64,000 nucleotides of DNA. Source: Rhizobiales bacterium GAS188 (GTDB lineage Bacteria > Pseudomonadota > Alphaproteobacteria > Rhizobiales > Beijerinckiaceae). A model generated the notes under the pieces. That model was not told the DNA's origin. It did not search any database and saw nothing but the letters and a program-made list of their open reading frames with translations. Positions 35,506-44,368 of the stretch are shown here, piece by piece. The stretch is from the NCBI GenBank assembly GCA_900104855.1, contig FNSS01000001.1:8069001-8133000 (forward strand), read 5' to 3'. The position numbers and the translations under genes were made by a program. Position 1 is the stretch's first letter, and each line of letters opens with the position of its first letter.

Positions 35506-37224
35506 TCATCCTCGGGTCAAGATGCACTCCGCACCGCCTGCCTTGAGCTGCGTGCAGATCTTGTCTGCGGCGTCGCGCGACAACGGCCCGACCCGCACGC
35601 GGTAGAAAACGCCCTTGCTGCCGAGATCGGCACGATGCACCGCCCCGCCCCCCAGAGCACTGGGGAATTGGCGCTGCAGCCGCGACAAGGTGGCGCGCGC
35701 ATCGCTCTCGGACGGGCTCGATGCGAGCTGGATCGAGAAACCGGATCCGCTCGTCGCATTGCTGCTCGTACCGGAGGCGGCGGCGGCCGGTGGCTGGATA
35801 TTCTGCACGGGAGCGGCGCTCGCGACCACCGTGTGCCCCCGAGGCCCTTGCGGCGTGATCGACATCGGCGCGCCGGAAGCCTCATGCTGATCGGCCTGTG
35901 TATTCTCGGCCTTGGGCTTCGGCTTGGTGCGGGTCGTGTCTGCGAGCTTCCTCGCGGCGGGCGTCACGCTGCCGGTCGCGGCCGGTGCGGTCGTCGTATC
36001 GGCCGAGGCAACCACCACGGGCTTCGACGGTGTGGTATCCGCCTTGATATCGGGCTTGGCATCGGTTTTCGGCTTGCCGTTCGACACGATCGTGCCATCG
36101 GGCTTGACAGACACCGTCGAGACGCGACGCGGCGTGCCGAAGACGGAGCTCTGGCCGGCGAGGGCCGGCGGCGCGGGCAGCGGCACATTGGCGGCGGAGG
36201 TCGACATCGCCGGCGCCCCCGCATTGGGCGCGGCAGGCGCGGCCGAGGCCGGTGCGGCAGCGAGCGCCCCGCCGGTCGACGCCTGCGAGGAAGCACCCGG
36301 CCCCGACAAGATGACGATGCCCGAGGATGCGGGCGGCTGGCCGAGAGCGGAATCGCGCGGCTGGGCGGACTTGGCCGCGGCCACCACATCGACCGGCTGC
36401 TCGGCGCGCACCAGCGAGACCTGGCTCGGCTTGCCCGACGCATCGGCTGCGCCGAGCGCCGCCTGGGATGGCGTCTGGTCACCGCTCGCGGCTTTGTCCG
36501 GCTGCACCTTGACGGGGGCGGCGTCGGCCGTGATCACCGGCGCCTCGCCGCCGATATGGCGCATCGGGCCGCCGCGCATCACGACGGCCGCCCCGACGCC
36601 GACGGCGACCAGCACCAACGGCACGGCAAGTGCGAGGGCGCGCGGCGACAGGAAGCTACGACGCGCAGGCGCGCCGGGCTCGGACCCGCCCTGCGGCATG
36701 CCTGGAACCTGCTCGACCCCATCGAAGCGCGGGGCGCCCTGCTCGTCGAGATCGCCGGCATCTTCCTGATAGGGAGGCTCCTCCCATTCCTCGGAATACT
36801 GAGCCGTTGCATCCTCGGGCGCGGCGGCATCCTGCTCGTAAGTCAGATCTTGGGCGAGGTCTTGCGCCTCATCGACATTGCCTTGGGCGTAATTCTGCAC
36901 ATGGTCGGCGCGCAGCGCATCCTTGATCGAGGCCTCGAGATCGAACTGGGACTGGTCGGCATGCGGGGCCCCGGGGCGCAGCTCGCTCATCCCCCCCTCG
37001 CGCGCAGCCGCCGCACGACTAGGGGCAGCTTCGGGCGCCTGGGCGCGTCCGCCGGGGACGGCGCGCAAGGGCTTGTCGCGGCCCACGATCCTGGCGAGCT
37101 CGGCGAGCGGATCATCCTTCTTCTTGGGCAAAGAAGAGACAGCAACTTCACGCAATTGACGCTCGAGATCATCTAGATCGATGGGTTGAACCGACGTCTT
37201 CGACAATGTCATTTCGGCCCTCAT
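35506..37224 (-). CDS. SPOR-domain protein with one transmembrane helix
   Basis: 572 aa from the ATG at 37224 (GGGGGA upstream); a start four codons later, with GAGG upstream, is equally possible. The order is an acidic cytoplasmic part (about 1-195), one helix LALAVPLVLVAVGVGAAVVM, a very long Ala/Pro/Lys-rich periplasmic linker, and a C-terminal SPOR domain (GFSIQLASSPSESDARATLS to the end) that binds denuded glycan at the division septum. Position upstream of nagZ is conserved in Hyphomicrobiales. Confidence 0.88.
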   Translation of the reverse strand: MRAEMTLSKTSVQPIDLDDLERQLREVAVSSLPKKKDDPLAELARIVGRDKPLRAVPGGRAQAPEAAPSRAAAAREGGMSELRPGAPHADQSQFDLEASIKDALRADHVQNYAQGNVDEAQDLAQDLTYEQDAAAPEDATAQYSEEWEEPPYQEDAGDLDEQGAPRFDGVEQVPGMPQGGSEPGAPARRSFLSPRALALAVPLVLVAVGVGAAVVMRGGPMRHIGGEAPVITADAAPVKVQPDKAASGDQTPSQAALGAADASGKPSQVSLVRAEQPVDVVAAAKSAQPRDSALGQPPASSGIVILSGPGASSQASTGGALAAAPASAAPAAPNAGAPAMSTSAANVPLPAPPALAGQSSVFGTPRRVSTVSVKPDGTIVSNGKPKTDAKPDIKADTTPSKPVVVASADTTTAPAATGSVTPAARKLADTTRTKPKPKAENTQADQHEASGAPMSITPQGPRGHTVVASAAPVQNIQPPAAAASGTSSNATSGSGFSIQLASSPSESDARATLSRLQRQFPSALGGGAVHRADLGSKGVFYRVRVGPLSRDAADKICTQLKAGGAECILTRG

Positions 37225-37331
37225 AGCTGTCCCCCAGCTTCGCGGCTTCAAGGTCGCGTATTCGAAAGCACCGCGAATGTGGCGCTAAGGTGATCTCCAA
37301 GTGATGATCGCTGGATCCGCGTCATGAGAAG

Positions 37332-39089
37332 TTAACGCATTTCCCGCGGAGCGGATACCCCTATGAGCGCCAATCCTGAAGCCAGCACGTTACGCAAGCC
37401 TGTCACCAGAGCGAGCCGCGCTGAAGTTAGATTTCTCGAATTTGCATTAATAAAGCGTAAGTCAGGGAAATCCTTGCCCTTGTTCCAATGGGCGTGGAAT
37501 TCGCTCGCGAGATCATAGAGATAGAATGTGACCCGGTGAGGCTCATGGGCCTGTGCCGCCTGTTGGACCACACGCGGATATTGCGCGATCAGGTTGATGA
37601 GGGCGCGCTCGGAGGCGTCGGCAAGGAGCTGAAGCTCGGCCGCGGCGAGCGCTTCATCGCCCTGATCGAGGGTCGGCAGCGCCTCGGCCGCCTGGCGGCG
37701 CACGCTCTCGCAACGTGCATGGGCATATTGCACATAGAAGACCGGATTATCCTTGGATTGCTCGATGACCTTGACGAGATCGAAGTCGAGCGGCGCATCG
37801 TTCTTGCGCATCAGCATCATGAAGCGCACGGGATCGGCACCGACCTCATCCACCACTTCACGAAGCGTGACGAAATCCCCCGAACGTTTCGACATTTTGA
37901 CGGGCTCGCCCTCGCGCAGCAGACGCACGAGCTGGCATAGACGCACATCGAGGTTCGCGGCTCCCGCGCTGACGGCGCGCACTGCCGCCTGCATGCGCTT
38001 GACATAGCCGCCATGGTCGGCGCCGAGCACATCGATCATGTGGTTGAAGCCGCGCTGGAACTTCGAGGCGTGATAGGCAATGTCCGCCGCGAAATAGGTG
38101 AAGCTGCCATCGGACTTCTTGAGCGGGCGGTCGACATCGTCGCCGAACTGCGTCGAGCGGAACAAGGTCTGCTCGCGATCTTCCCAGTCCTCGTCGACCT
38201 GGCCTTTCGGCGGCGGCAGCCGGCCCTGATAGACGAGGCCGCGTGCCTCGAGATCGGCGATCACCGCAGCCACGATGTCGCTGTTGTCGTCGATGAGGCT
38301 GCGTTCGGAGAAGAACACGTCATGGCGGATGCCGAGCGTCGCGAGATCCTCGCGGATCAACGCCATCATGGCCTGGATCACCTCGGCGCGGATGACGGGC
38401 AGCCACTCGGCCTCGGGCGCCTTCGCGAATTTGGCGCCGTGCCGGCGGGCGAGGCTTTCGCCGACCGGCTTCAAGTAATCGCCCGGATAGAGCCCCGCGG
38501 GGATCTCCCCGATGCTTTCCCCAAGGGCCTCGCGGTAGCGCAGATGCGCCGAGCGCGCCAGGACATCGACCTGGACGCCCGCATCGTTGATGTAATATTC
38601 ACGCGCCACATCGTGCCCGGTGAAGGCGAGAACGCTCGCTATGGCATCGCCGACGACGGCGCCGCGCCCATGGCCGACATGCATCGGCCCGGTCGGATTG
38701 GCCGAGACGAATTCGACATTGACCTTGGCGTCCTGCCCGAGATCCGAGGCGCCGAACTGCGCTCCCTGCGCCAGGCAGGCCCGCAGCACCTCGTCGAAAA
38801 CGCCGCGATCGAGCGTCAGGTTGATGAAGCCCGGCCCCGCCACCTCGGCCTTGACCACGCCTTGCGAGACGAGGCGCGGTGCGATCGCCTCGGCAAGCGC
38901 GCGCGGATTGGTCTTCGCCTCCTTGGCGAGCACCATGGCGGCATTGGTCGAGATGTCGCCGTGCTTGGCATCGCGCGGCGGCTCACAGACGACGCGCGAC
39001 AGGTCGAGACCCGCAGGGAGCGCTGCATCGGCCGCCATGGCCGCGAGTGCAGCGGCGATCCGGCGCTCGAACTCTTTGAAAATATTCAT
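37332..39089 (-). CDS. argS: Arginyl-tRNA synthetase
   Basis: 585 aa, class I synthetase. [12 protein letters not shown] corresponds to the HIGH motif (preceded by SANPTGPM) and [12 protein letters not shown] to KMSKS. The N-terminal Add1 domain and C-terminal DALR anticodon-binding domain ([20 protein letters not shown]) are complete. The enzyme charges tRNA-Arg. The 107 bases upstream to the SPOR gene and 118 downstream to the ATP12 gene hold no recognisable element. Confidence 0.97.
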   Translation of the reverse strand: MNIFKEFERRIAAALAAMAADAALPAGLDLSRVVCEPPRDAKHGDISTNAAMVLAKEAKTNPRALAEAIAPRLVSQGVVKAEVAGPGFINLTLDRGVFDEVLRACLAQGAQFGASDLGQDAKVNVEFVSANPTGPMHVGHGRGAVVGDAIASVLAFTGHDVAREYYINDAGVQVDVLARSAHLRYREALGESIGEIPAGLYPGDYLKPVGESLARRHGAKFAKAPEAEWLPVIRAEVIQAMMALIREDLATLGIRHDVFFSERSLIDDNSDIVAAVIADLEARGLVYQGRLPPPKGQVDEDWEDREQTLFRSTQFGDDVDRPLKKSDGSFTYFAADIAYHASKFQRGFNHMIDVLGADHGGYVKRMQAAVRAVSAGAANLDVRLCQLVRLLREGEPVKMSKRSGDFVTLREVVDEVGADPVRFMMLMRKNDAPLDFDLVKVIEQSKDNPVFYVQYAHARCESVRRQAAEALPTLDQGDEALAAAELQLLADASERALINLIAQYPRVVQQAAQAHEPHRVTFYLYDLASEFHAHWNKGKDFPDLRFINANSRNLTSARLALVTGLRNVLASGLALIGVSAPREMR

Positions 39090-39207
39090 CAGAAAGCCTG
39101 TTTCGAGGAGCGGCGGCGCTAACCCAGCCGCGCAACCAAGTCAAACACAGCACCCTCGCTTGGCCGAGGCGAGCTTCGCGTGCGGGCCCTGCCCTTTCGT
39201 CGCGCGC

Positions 39208-40014
39208 TCATCGCAAGGTCGACAGAAGGAAGGCGGCGGCATCGAATTCGACCCGCCGCGCGGCTCGACGCTCCTGCGCCTCGGCATCCTCGCCCCAGGC
39301 CGCGATCTGGAAATCCTCATCGACATGCGCTGCTGCCCACGCCGCATCCGGCGACAGCCGTCCCGCCGCAAGTGCGAGCGCCAGGATGGCCGAGCCGGTC
39401 AGCGTCGTGACGCTGTGGAGCGCGGCGAGACCGAAGGGCGCGGGCAGTTGCGACACGGCGCCGGCGACGGCAGCGATGGCCGCTTCCGGCTGCGGTGTGA
39501 ATATGACGCCTGCCGCCAGCGTGAAGCGGGCGCCATAAGCCTCGCGCATATAGGCGAGCGGCTGGTCCCAATGCGCGGCCTGGCGCGCGGCGAGCCGCTC
39601 ATTCAGCGCTTCGCGATAGCAGATCAGATCGCTTTCGGCATATTTGACGATGTCGGCCGCCACCGCCTCCGCATGGGCGGCCACGGCGTCGATCGCCGTA
39701 TTGACGAGGCGCGTCAGCGGCATTCGGGACGGATTTATCTCGGTATCGAGGTCCCGCCATTCGCCCGCCAACGCCTCGGCGAGCACTCGGTTCGGCACGG
39801 CGAGCTCGTGACGCGAGGGGGTGCGCGCGATCTTGCCGTCGAGCGCGACGGCGAAACCGTCGCCGCGCTCGACGACCGTCACCCCACGCCAGAAGCGTTT
39901 CGGCAAAGCGCGCTTCGCCGAGCGCCGCGACGCCTCCCTCGGGTCCAGCGGGTCGACGCCCGCCCCGAAGAGGCTTTCCAGGAAATCGCTCTCTCGAGAA
40001 TCCTCGGCCATCAC
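39208..40014 (-). CDS. ATP12 family F1-ATPase assembly chaperone
   Basis: 268 aa. The conserved blocks are KRFWRGVTVVERGDGFAVAL, DGKIARTPSRHELAVPN, LAGEWRDLDTEINPSRMPLT, VKYAESDLICYREA, and HSVTTLTGSAILALALAAG. ATP12 binds the alpha subunit of F1-ATPase during assembly and is typical of alphaproteobacteria and mitochondria. It overlaps the pseudouridine synthase gene by four bases. Confidence 0.9.
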   Translation of the reverse strand: MMAEDSRESDFLESLFGAGVDPLDPREASRRSAKRALPKRFWRGVTVVERGDGFAVALDGKIARTPSRHELAVPNRVLAEALAGEWRDLDTEINPSRMPLTRLVNTAIDAVAAHAEAVAADIVKYAESDLICYREALNERLAARQAAHWDQPLAYMREAYGARFTLAAGVIFTPQPEAAIAAVAGAVSQLPAPFGLAALHSVTTLTGSAILALALAAGRLSPDAAWAAAHVDEDFQIAAWGEDAEAQERRAARRVEFDAAAFLLSTLR

Positions 40015-41183
40015 TCTTCCGGTGCCTCCACGATCGGATCGTAGCGCGAGGCGTCGAAGCCGAGCAGGTTGAAGCTCTGCGCCATATGCGGCGGCAAGGG
40101 CGCCGAGACGTCGATATCCTCCCTGCCGCGCGGATGCGGCACGACGATGCGGCGCGCCAGGAGATGCAGCTTGTTTTGAAGACCTCGCGGGAACTCCCAG
40201 TTCTCGATGTCGAAATATTTTGGATCGCCGACGATCGGATGGCCGATATGGGCCGCGTGGGCGCGCAGCTGATGGGTGCGCCCGGTCACCGGCTTCATCG
40301 ACAGCCAGGCGAGCCTCTGCGCCGCCGTCTCCAACACGGCGTAATAGGTGACGGCATGCATCGCCCCTTCATCCCCGTGCCGGGCGATGCGCATGCGGCT
40401 GTCGTGCTCGCTCGTCTCCTCCTTCGAGAGGAAGGTCGAGACCTTGCCGTGCTTGACGCGCGGCACGCCGGCAACCAGCGCCCAATAGATCTTGCGCGCC
40501 GAGCGCGAGCGGAAGGTCTTGGAGAGCGCCGCCGCCGCGAAGCGGCTCTTGGCCACCAGCAGGCAGCCCGACGTGTCCTTGTCGAGGCGATGCACCAGAC
40601 GCGGACGCTGGCCGTCTCGGCCCTGCAGCACCTCCAGCATGCCGTCCACATGGCGCACCGTGCCCGAGCCGCCCTGCACCGCAAGCCCCATGGGCTTGTT
40701 GAGGACCAGCACGTCATCATCCTCGTAGAGCGTGATGCCTTTCAGGAACTCCCGGGTCTTCTCGGCTTCGCTCGCGGGGCCGGGCCGCTTCGGCGCGGCA
40801 AGCGAGAGCGGCGGCACGCGCACCTTCTGGCCGGGCTCCAATCGGTCCTTGGTCTCGACGCGGCGCCCATCGACCCGCAGCTCGCCTTTGCGCACCACGC
40901 GCTGGATATGGCTGAAGGAGAGCCCGGGAAATTTCGCCTCGAGGAAGCGATCGACGCGCATCCCGGCTTCATCTTGACCGACGGTCAGATTCTGCACGCT
41001 TTGGCGTTGCGCTGCGGCCTCGGGCGTCACCTGCTCGGCCTTACTTGCCGGCGCCGGCTTCGGCCGTGCACTGGCCTCATCCGCTTGGCGGGCCGAAACG
41101 GCCGCCGCAGGACGACCCGGCCGGCCGGCGCCCGGACCTTGGCGCTGCGGGCGCTGCGCGCGATCGACAGGGGCGCGGCTCAT
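40011..41183 (-). CDS. rluC: RluC/RluD-type 23S rRNA pseudouridine synthase
   Basis: 390 aa from the ATG at 41183; the frame runs further upstream but only inside crcB. After a ~75-residue basic Pro/Ala-rich tail there is an S4 RNA-binding domain (RVDRFLEAKFPGLSFSHIQR), then the catalytic domain with HRLDKDTSGCLLVAKSR (catalytic Asp) and TGRTHQLRAHAAHIGHPI. RluC isomerises uridines in 23S rRNA. The N-terminal tail is longer than in E. coli. It overlaps crcB by four bases and ATP12 by four. Confidence 0.9.
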   Translation of the reverse strand: MSRAPVDRAQRPQRQGPGAGRPGRPAAAVSARQADEASARPKPAPASKAEQVTPEAAAQRQSVQNLTVGQDEAGMRVDRFLEAKFPGLSFSHIQRVVRKGELRVDGRRVETKDRLEPGQKVRVPPLSLAAPKRPGPASEAEKTREFLKGITLYEDDDVLVLNKPMGLAVQGGSGTVRHVDGMLEVLQGRDGQRPRLVHRLDKDTSGCLLVAKSRFAAAALSKTFRSRSARKIYWALVAGVPRVKHGKVSTFLSKEETSEHDSRMRIARHGDEGAMHAVTYYAVLETAAQRLAWLSMKPVTGRTHQLRAHAAHIGHPIVGDPKYFDIENWEFPRGLQNKLHLLARRIVVPHPRGREDIDVSAPLPPHMAQSFNLLGFDASRYDPIVEAPEE

Positions 41184-41563
41184 GCGAGCGACCGCATGAC
41201 GGCGAGGCCCAGCACGCAGCCGGCGACCGCGAGCCCGACCGACAAGACCACATAGAGGGACGTAGCCATGTAGGCGCCTCGCTCGGCCAGCAGCACCGCG
41301 TCGAGCGAATAGGCCGAGAAGGTGGTGTAGCCCCCGAGCACCCCCGTGGTCAGGAAGAGGCGCAGCGGCTGCGACCAGCTCGCCTCGACCTTGAAGGCGA
41401 GCCATCCGGCGATCAGGCCCATCACCAGCGACCCCGAGATGTTGATCAGGAAGGTCCCCCAGGGGAAATCGGTGCCGAGCGCCTTGGCGGCGCCGAGATT
41501 GACGAGATGGCGCAACGCCCCGCCAATGCCGGCGCCGAGAAAGACGAGAAAGGTCAGTTGCAT
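41180..41563 (-). CDS. crcB: Fluoride exporter CrcB/Fluc
   Basis: 127 aa with four hydrophobic helices: GAGIGGALRHLVNLGAAKAL, GTFLINISGSLVMGLIAGWL and TTGVLGGYTTFSAYSLDAVL hold the conserved Asn and Ser/Thr pore residues and the FSAYS track. CrcB dimers export fluoride passively. The start overlaps that of the pseudouridine synthase region. No fluoride riboswitch was found in the short upstream gap. Confidence 0.93.
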   Translation of the reverse strand: MQLTFLVFLGAGIGGALRHLVNLGAAKALGTDFPWGTFLINISGSLVMGLIAGWLAFKVEASWSQPLRLFLTTGVLGGYTTFSAYSLDAVLLAERGAYMATSLYVVLSVGLAVAGCVLGLAVMRSLA

Positions 41564-41635
41564 GTGTTGATCCGCGACTTTGTCCGGCAGGGCTTACGCC
41601 AAAGGCGGCGGCACGTCACGCCATCCGCTCGCGCC

Positions 41636-41992
41636 TCAAGCTCCGGCGGAATGGTCGAACCGCTCCCGCGCGGCGTCGATCGCCGCTCCGTTCGCCCGCG
41701 CCCAATCGCCGAGCGCGGCGACCGGCGGCAACAGCGATCGGCCGAGCTCGGTGAGCTCGTAATCGACGCGCGGCGGAATGGTCGGAAAGACCGTGCGGGT
41801 GACGAGGCCGTCGCGCTCGAGGCCGCGCAGCGTCAAGGTGAGCATGCGCTGCGAGATGCCTCCGACCAGGCGCTTGATCTCGTTGAAGCGCTTGGGGCCG
41901 GCGCCGAGCAATGCGACGACCAGCACGGTCCATTTGTCGCCGACACGCGACAGGATCGTGCTCACCCTGCGGCAATCCTCGGATACATGCAT
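41636..41992 (-). CDS. HxlR family transcriptional regulator
   Basis: 118 aa from the ATG at 41992 (an in-frame start at 42040 is also possible). The winged helix is clear: VGDKWTVLVVALLGAGPKRF, NEIKRLVGGISQRMLTLTLR and LERDGLVTRTVFPTIPPRVD. The Cys at residue 7 (EDCRR) is where redox-sensing HxlR regulators carry a reactive thiol. It is divergent from azoR, a conserved pairing in which the regulator controls the azoreductase (inference). The 95-base gap holds a GGTTACAAAGCAAAACC-like imperfect palindrome. Confidence 0.87.
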   Translation of the reverse strand: MHVSEDCRRVSTILSRVGDKWTVLVVALLGAGPKRFNEIKRLVGGISQRMLTLTLRGLERDGLVTRTVFPTIPPRVDYELTELGRSLLPPVAALGDWARANGAAIDAARERFDHSAGA

Positions 41993-42087
41993 GTGACCCC
42001 GTATCAAGAATGTGCCTCCTTGCGCGCAGCTGATGGTCACTCATATAGCCTCGGTTACAAAGCAAAACCACCCCTGAGGCGAAAACC

Positions 42088-42702
42088 ATGAAACTCCTGC
42101 ATGTCGATTCCAGCATTCTCGGCAACCAGTCGGTGAGTCGCCAGCTCTCGGCCGAAGTGGTCGCCAAGCTGCTCGCGAGCGCGCCCGGTCTCGAGGTGAC
42201 CTATCGCGACCTCGCGGCCGAGCATGTGCCGCATCTCTCCGGCCACACGCTTCCGGCTGCCGCGGCTGCGCCGGGCGAGCGCAGCGCCGCGCTGCAGCAA
42301 GACATCGCCTTGGGCAACCAGGTGCTCGAGGAGTTCCTGGCGGCCGACATCGTGGTGATCGGCGCTCCCATGTATAATTTCGGCATCTCGAGCCAGCTCA
42401 AATCCTGGATCGACCGGCTGGCCATCGCGAACAAGACCTTCCGCTATACCGAGAAGGGGCCGGAGGGCCTGGCCGGGGCCAAGCGGGTCATCATCGTCTC
42501 CTCCCGCGGCGGCTTCTATGGCGCCGACACGCCGATGGCGCCTCTCGACATGCAGGAGCCTTATCTGCGCGCCATCTTCGGCTTCTTCGGCGTCAAGAGC
42601 ATCGAATATGTGCGCGCCGAGGGCATCGCAACCGGAGCCGAGCAGCGGCAGCGGGCGATCGAAGCCGCCAAGCGCGAGATCGAGACATTGAAGGCCGCCT
42701 GA
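42088..42702 (+). CDS. azoR: FMN-dependent NADH-azoreductase
   Basis: 204 aa flavodoxin-like enzyme. The start KLLHVDSSILGNQSVSR is the phosphate-binding loop for FMN; APMYNFGISSQLKSWIDRL and SSRGGFY bind the flavin, and LRAIFGFFGVKSIEYVRAEG is also conserved. It reduces quinones and azo dyes with NADH and protects against electrophiles. Divergent from an HxlR regulator. Confidence 0.93.
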   Translation: MKLLHVDSSILGNQSVSRQLSAEVVAKLLASAPGLEVTYRDLAAEHVPHLSGHTLPAAAAAPGERSAALQQDIALGNQVLEEFLAADIVVIGAPMYNFGISSQLKSWIDRLAIANKTFRYTEKGPEGLAGAKRVIIVSSRGGFYGADTPMAPLDMQEPYLRAIFGFFGVKSIEYVRAEGIATGAEQRQRAIEAAKREIETLKAA

Positions 42703-42739
42703 CGAGGTCTTCACCGAGGCGGGACCGAGCCTGGCGCAA

Positions 42740-42773
42740 CGCCGCTGTAAAATACAGGCGAAATACAGCGGCG
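42740..42773. terminator. Hairpin between azoR and convergent small gene
   Basis: CGCCGCTGTA (42740-42749) pairs perfectly with TACAGCGGCG (42764-42773) around a 14-base loop, 37 bases after the azoR stop. No long T-run follows. It would serve as a terminator or mRNA-stabilising stem for azoR and the convergent genes. Confidence 0.45.
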
Positions 42774-42850
42774 GCCCAAGTGGGGCCAATCGCCCCGGAG
42801 CGGACCTCTGGCCCCTCGCCCCATTCCATCTTGCCGGGCAATGGCGGGCG

Positions 42851-43054
42851 TCAACGCGCTTCCGACCTGTAGAACTCTGCCTTCCATTCCTCGGGCGTCA
42901 TCGACCAACACCTCGCGGAGGCCGCGGCCTCCTCCTCCGCGGTTGGCAACGAGCCATCCGGCCGTCGGGGGAGGCAACTGATCATCGGCCTGTCGGGCTT
43001 GCCCGACACGGCCCGCTCGATCTTGCCCAAGCGGCGATACGTGTCTCGGTTCAT
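42851..43054 (-). CDS. Small hypothetical protein
   Basis: 67 aa, starting MNRDTYRRLGKIERAVSGKP and ending with MTPEEWKAEFYRSEAR. No known domain was recognised. The start codon overlaps the stop of the upstream DUF5681 gene by four bases (ATGA), which is the main evidence that it is translated. Similar small proteins downstream of DUF5681 genes are seen in phage-like contexts; function unknown. Confidence 0.6.
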   Translation of the reverse strand: MNRDTYRRLGKIERAVSGKPDRPMISCLPRRPDGSLPTAEEEAAASARCWSMTPEEWKAEFYRSEAR

Positions 43055-43530
43055 CGCAAATTCTCCTCGAGCCTCGCGAGCCTTTCGTTGATGTCCGTCA
43101 GCTCGAGCGCACGGACATGGACGTCGACGAGCCTGGCGAGCTCGCACGCCTCCGATGGGGTGAGCTCGCCATCGGCGGCGGCCGACAGCAGCGCGGCCGA
43201 GGCTTTTGGAAGATCCGCGGCCGTCTTGATGTCCGGAAGCCGGAATGTGACGGGCCGACCGTGATGGGCCGGCAGGAGGCGGTCGAAGCAGGCCTTGAGC
43301 GCGCGGCTGTCGCCCGCCTTTGCGAGTTCGATCGCCTTGCGGGCAATCCCTTCCGCCTCCCCGTCAAGCAGGGCCTCGAGCATCAGCGTGACGGTGTTGC
43401 GAGCACCCTTCGGCCGGCCTGAGGGGTTGCCGGACCGGCCGGGCTTGAATGGCCGCCCTCGCCGTTTCGGCCCCGCGTCATCAGCGGCTAGCGCGGACCC
43501 GCGCGCCGGGCTTATCGAACCAGGATGCAT
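43051..43530 (-). CDS. DUF5681 domain protein
   Basis: 159 aa from the ATG at 43530 (GAGAGGGGG upstream). The hallmark RRGRPFKPGRSGNPSGRPKG, followed by ARNTVTLMLEALLDGEA, defines DUF5681, often found near phage packaging genes. The rest is helical (AIELAKAGDSRALKACFDRL, HGRPVTFRLPDI). Overlaps the next small gene. No terminase or other phage gene is nearby, so this pair may be a phage remnant. Confidence 0.72.
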   Translation of the reverse strand: MHPGSISPARGSALAADDAGPKRRGRPFKPGRSGNPSGRPKGARNTVTLMLEALLDGEAEGIARKAIELAKAGDSRALKACFDRLLPAHHGRPVTFRLPDIKTAADLPKASAALLSAAADGELTPSEACELARLVDVHVRALELTDINERLARLEENLR

Positions 43531-43641
43531 TCCATGCCCCCTCTCATCCTCACCAACGGTCCACACCGCCAGATAGAACATTATGCGAACAAAATACGGC
43601 AATTATGTGGCGGGTCACCCGATGACCGGCCACCGCAAGCT

Positions 43642-43731
43642 CTGGGAACGCGACCGTCTCGGTCGCCCTTCTTCCCAGCGGCACCCCAGCCTCGGTGTTC
43701 GCAAGGGCGGGCGGGACGCCCGCGGTCCCAG
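43642..43731. repeat. Nested-hairpin repeat element, copy 1
   Basis: About 90 bp bounded by CTGGGAACGCG (left) and CGCGGTCCCAG (right), near-perfect inverted ends. Inside the left end is GACCG-TCT-CGGTC and inside the right end is GGCGGGACGCCC, each a small hairpin. Two further copies lie at 57656-57745 and 58712-58800, always intergenic. The rest of the 333-base gap before the next small gene shows nothing else. Confidence 0.85.
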
Positions 43732-43863
43732 CCGCGTTCGTGACCCTGTGTTGCGACGCTGAAGGTTGGACGCCCTGCAAAAGACAATCCCGAAAAATTT
43801 ACGAAATATTTATCAATCACCGCGAATCATCTCTCCTGCCACTCTCATGCAGGAGTGCCACAT

Positions 43864-44019
43864 ATGAGCGAACCCGTGTTCCTGATCCTCGCTCCCATTT
43901 CCCTCTTGTGGGTCTTGCGGTTGATGCGCAAGGATCGGGCGGTGACTGCGCACGAGCTCAAATTGAGTCTGATGCCCAGGCGATGGACGGGAGTATACTG
44001 GCTCCTGCCAGATCGTTAG
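43864..44019 (+). CDS. Possible small membrane protein
   Basis: 51 aa from the ATG at 43864, with CAGGAG eight bases upstream and AT-rich, promoter-like sequence before it. It starts MSEPVFLILAPISLLWVLRL (one hydrophobic helix) followed by a basic tail with MPRRWTGVYWLLPDR. No homologue is recognised. A 41-codon frame on the other strand (44016-44141, MAPYWQYAAELLLKAA) touches its end and could be a fragment of another gene. Support is mainly the ribosome-binding site. Confidence 0.4.
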   Translation: MSEPVFLILAPISLLWVLRLMRKDRAVTAHELKLSLMPRRWTGVYWLLPDR

Positions 44020-44144
44020 AGCATGCCCTCCGCGTTGGGAGCCCGGCGCAGTTGCGCCCATGCGTCCTGCGACGCGTCCTTGCTGCTTCGAGTAGCGGCC
44101 TTCAACAGCAATTCGGCGGCGTATTGCCAATAGGGGGCCATTTG

Positions 44145-44207
44145 CGATTTCGGTGACAGTGCACTCGATTTCGGTGACAGTGCACTCGATTTCGGTGACA
44201 GTGCACT
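44145..44207. repeat. Three exact 21-bp tandem repeats
   Basis: The unit CGATTTCGGTGACAGTGCACT occurs, as the 21-mer split at 44145-44165, 44166-44186 and 44187-44207, with no mismatch. The third unit is the left end of the MITE-like element that follows, so the inverted-repeat end has been triplicated. Confidence 0.9.
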
Positions 44208-44280
44208 TAATTCGCCGCACGACGCACGCCGATTTGCGGTGGGCGCATGAATGCAAGAATTAAGTACACTTTCACCGTAA
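44190..44280. mobile_element. MITE-like element, copy 1
   Basis: 91 bp with 24-bp terminal inverted repeats: the left end TTTCGGTGACAGTGCACTTA and on to ATTC, and the right end (reverse complement) TTACGGTGAAAGTGTACTTA and on to ATTC, differ at three positions. The 43-bp core (GCCGCACGACGCACGCC and so on) is shared with copy 2 at 46705-46797 with two differences. No coding capacity. The 88 bases from here to the TetR gene hold nothing else. Confidence 0.75.
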
Positions 44281-44368
44281 CCCGAGTGCGCGCTGGCGAG
44301 TGGAGCCGCGCAAATTGCGCTAAGAGCATGGGACGTAGTCCCCTTTTCGCTGCTCGATCGGGTGTCGG

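Noticed and set aside
41564-41635. Fluoride riboswitch upstream of crcB
   Set aside because: The conserved riboswitch core was not found in the short upstream sequence.
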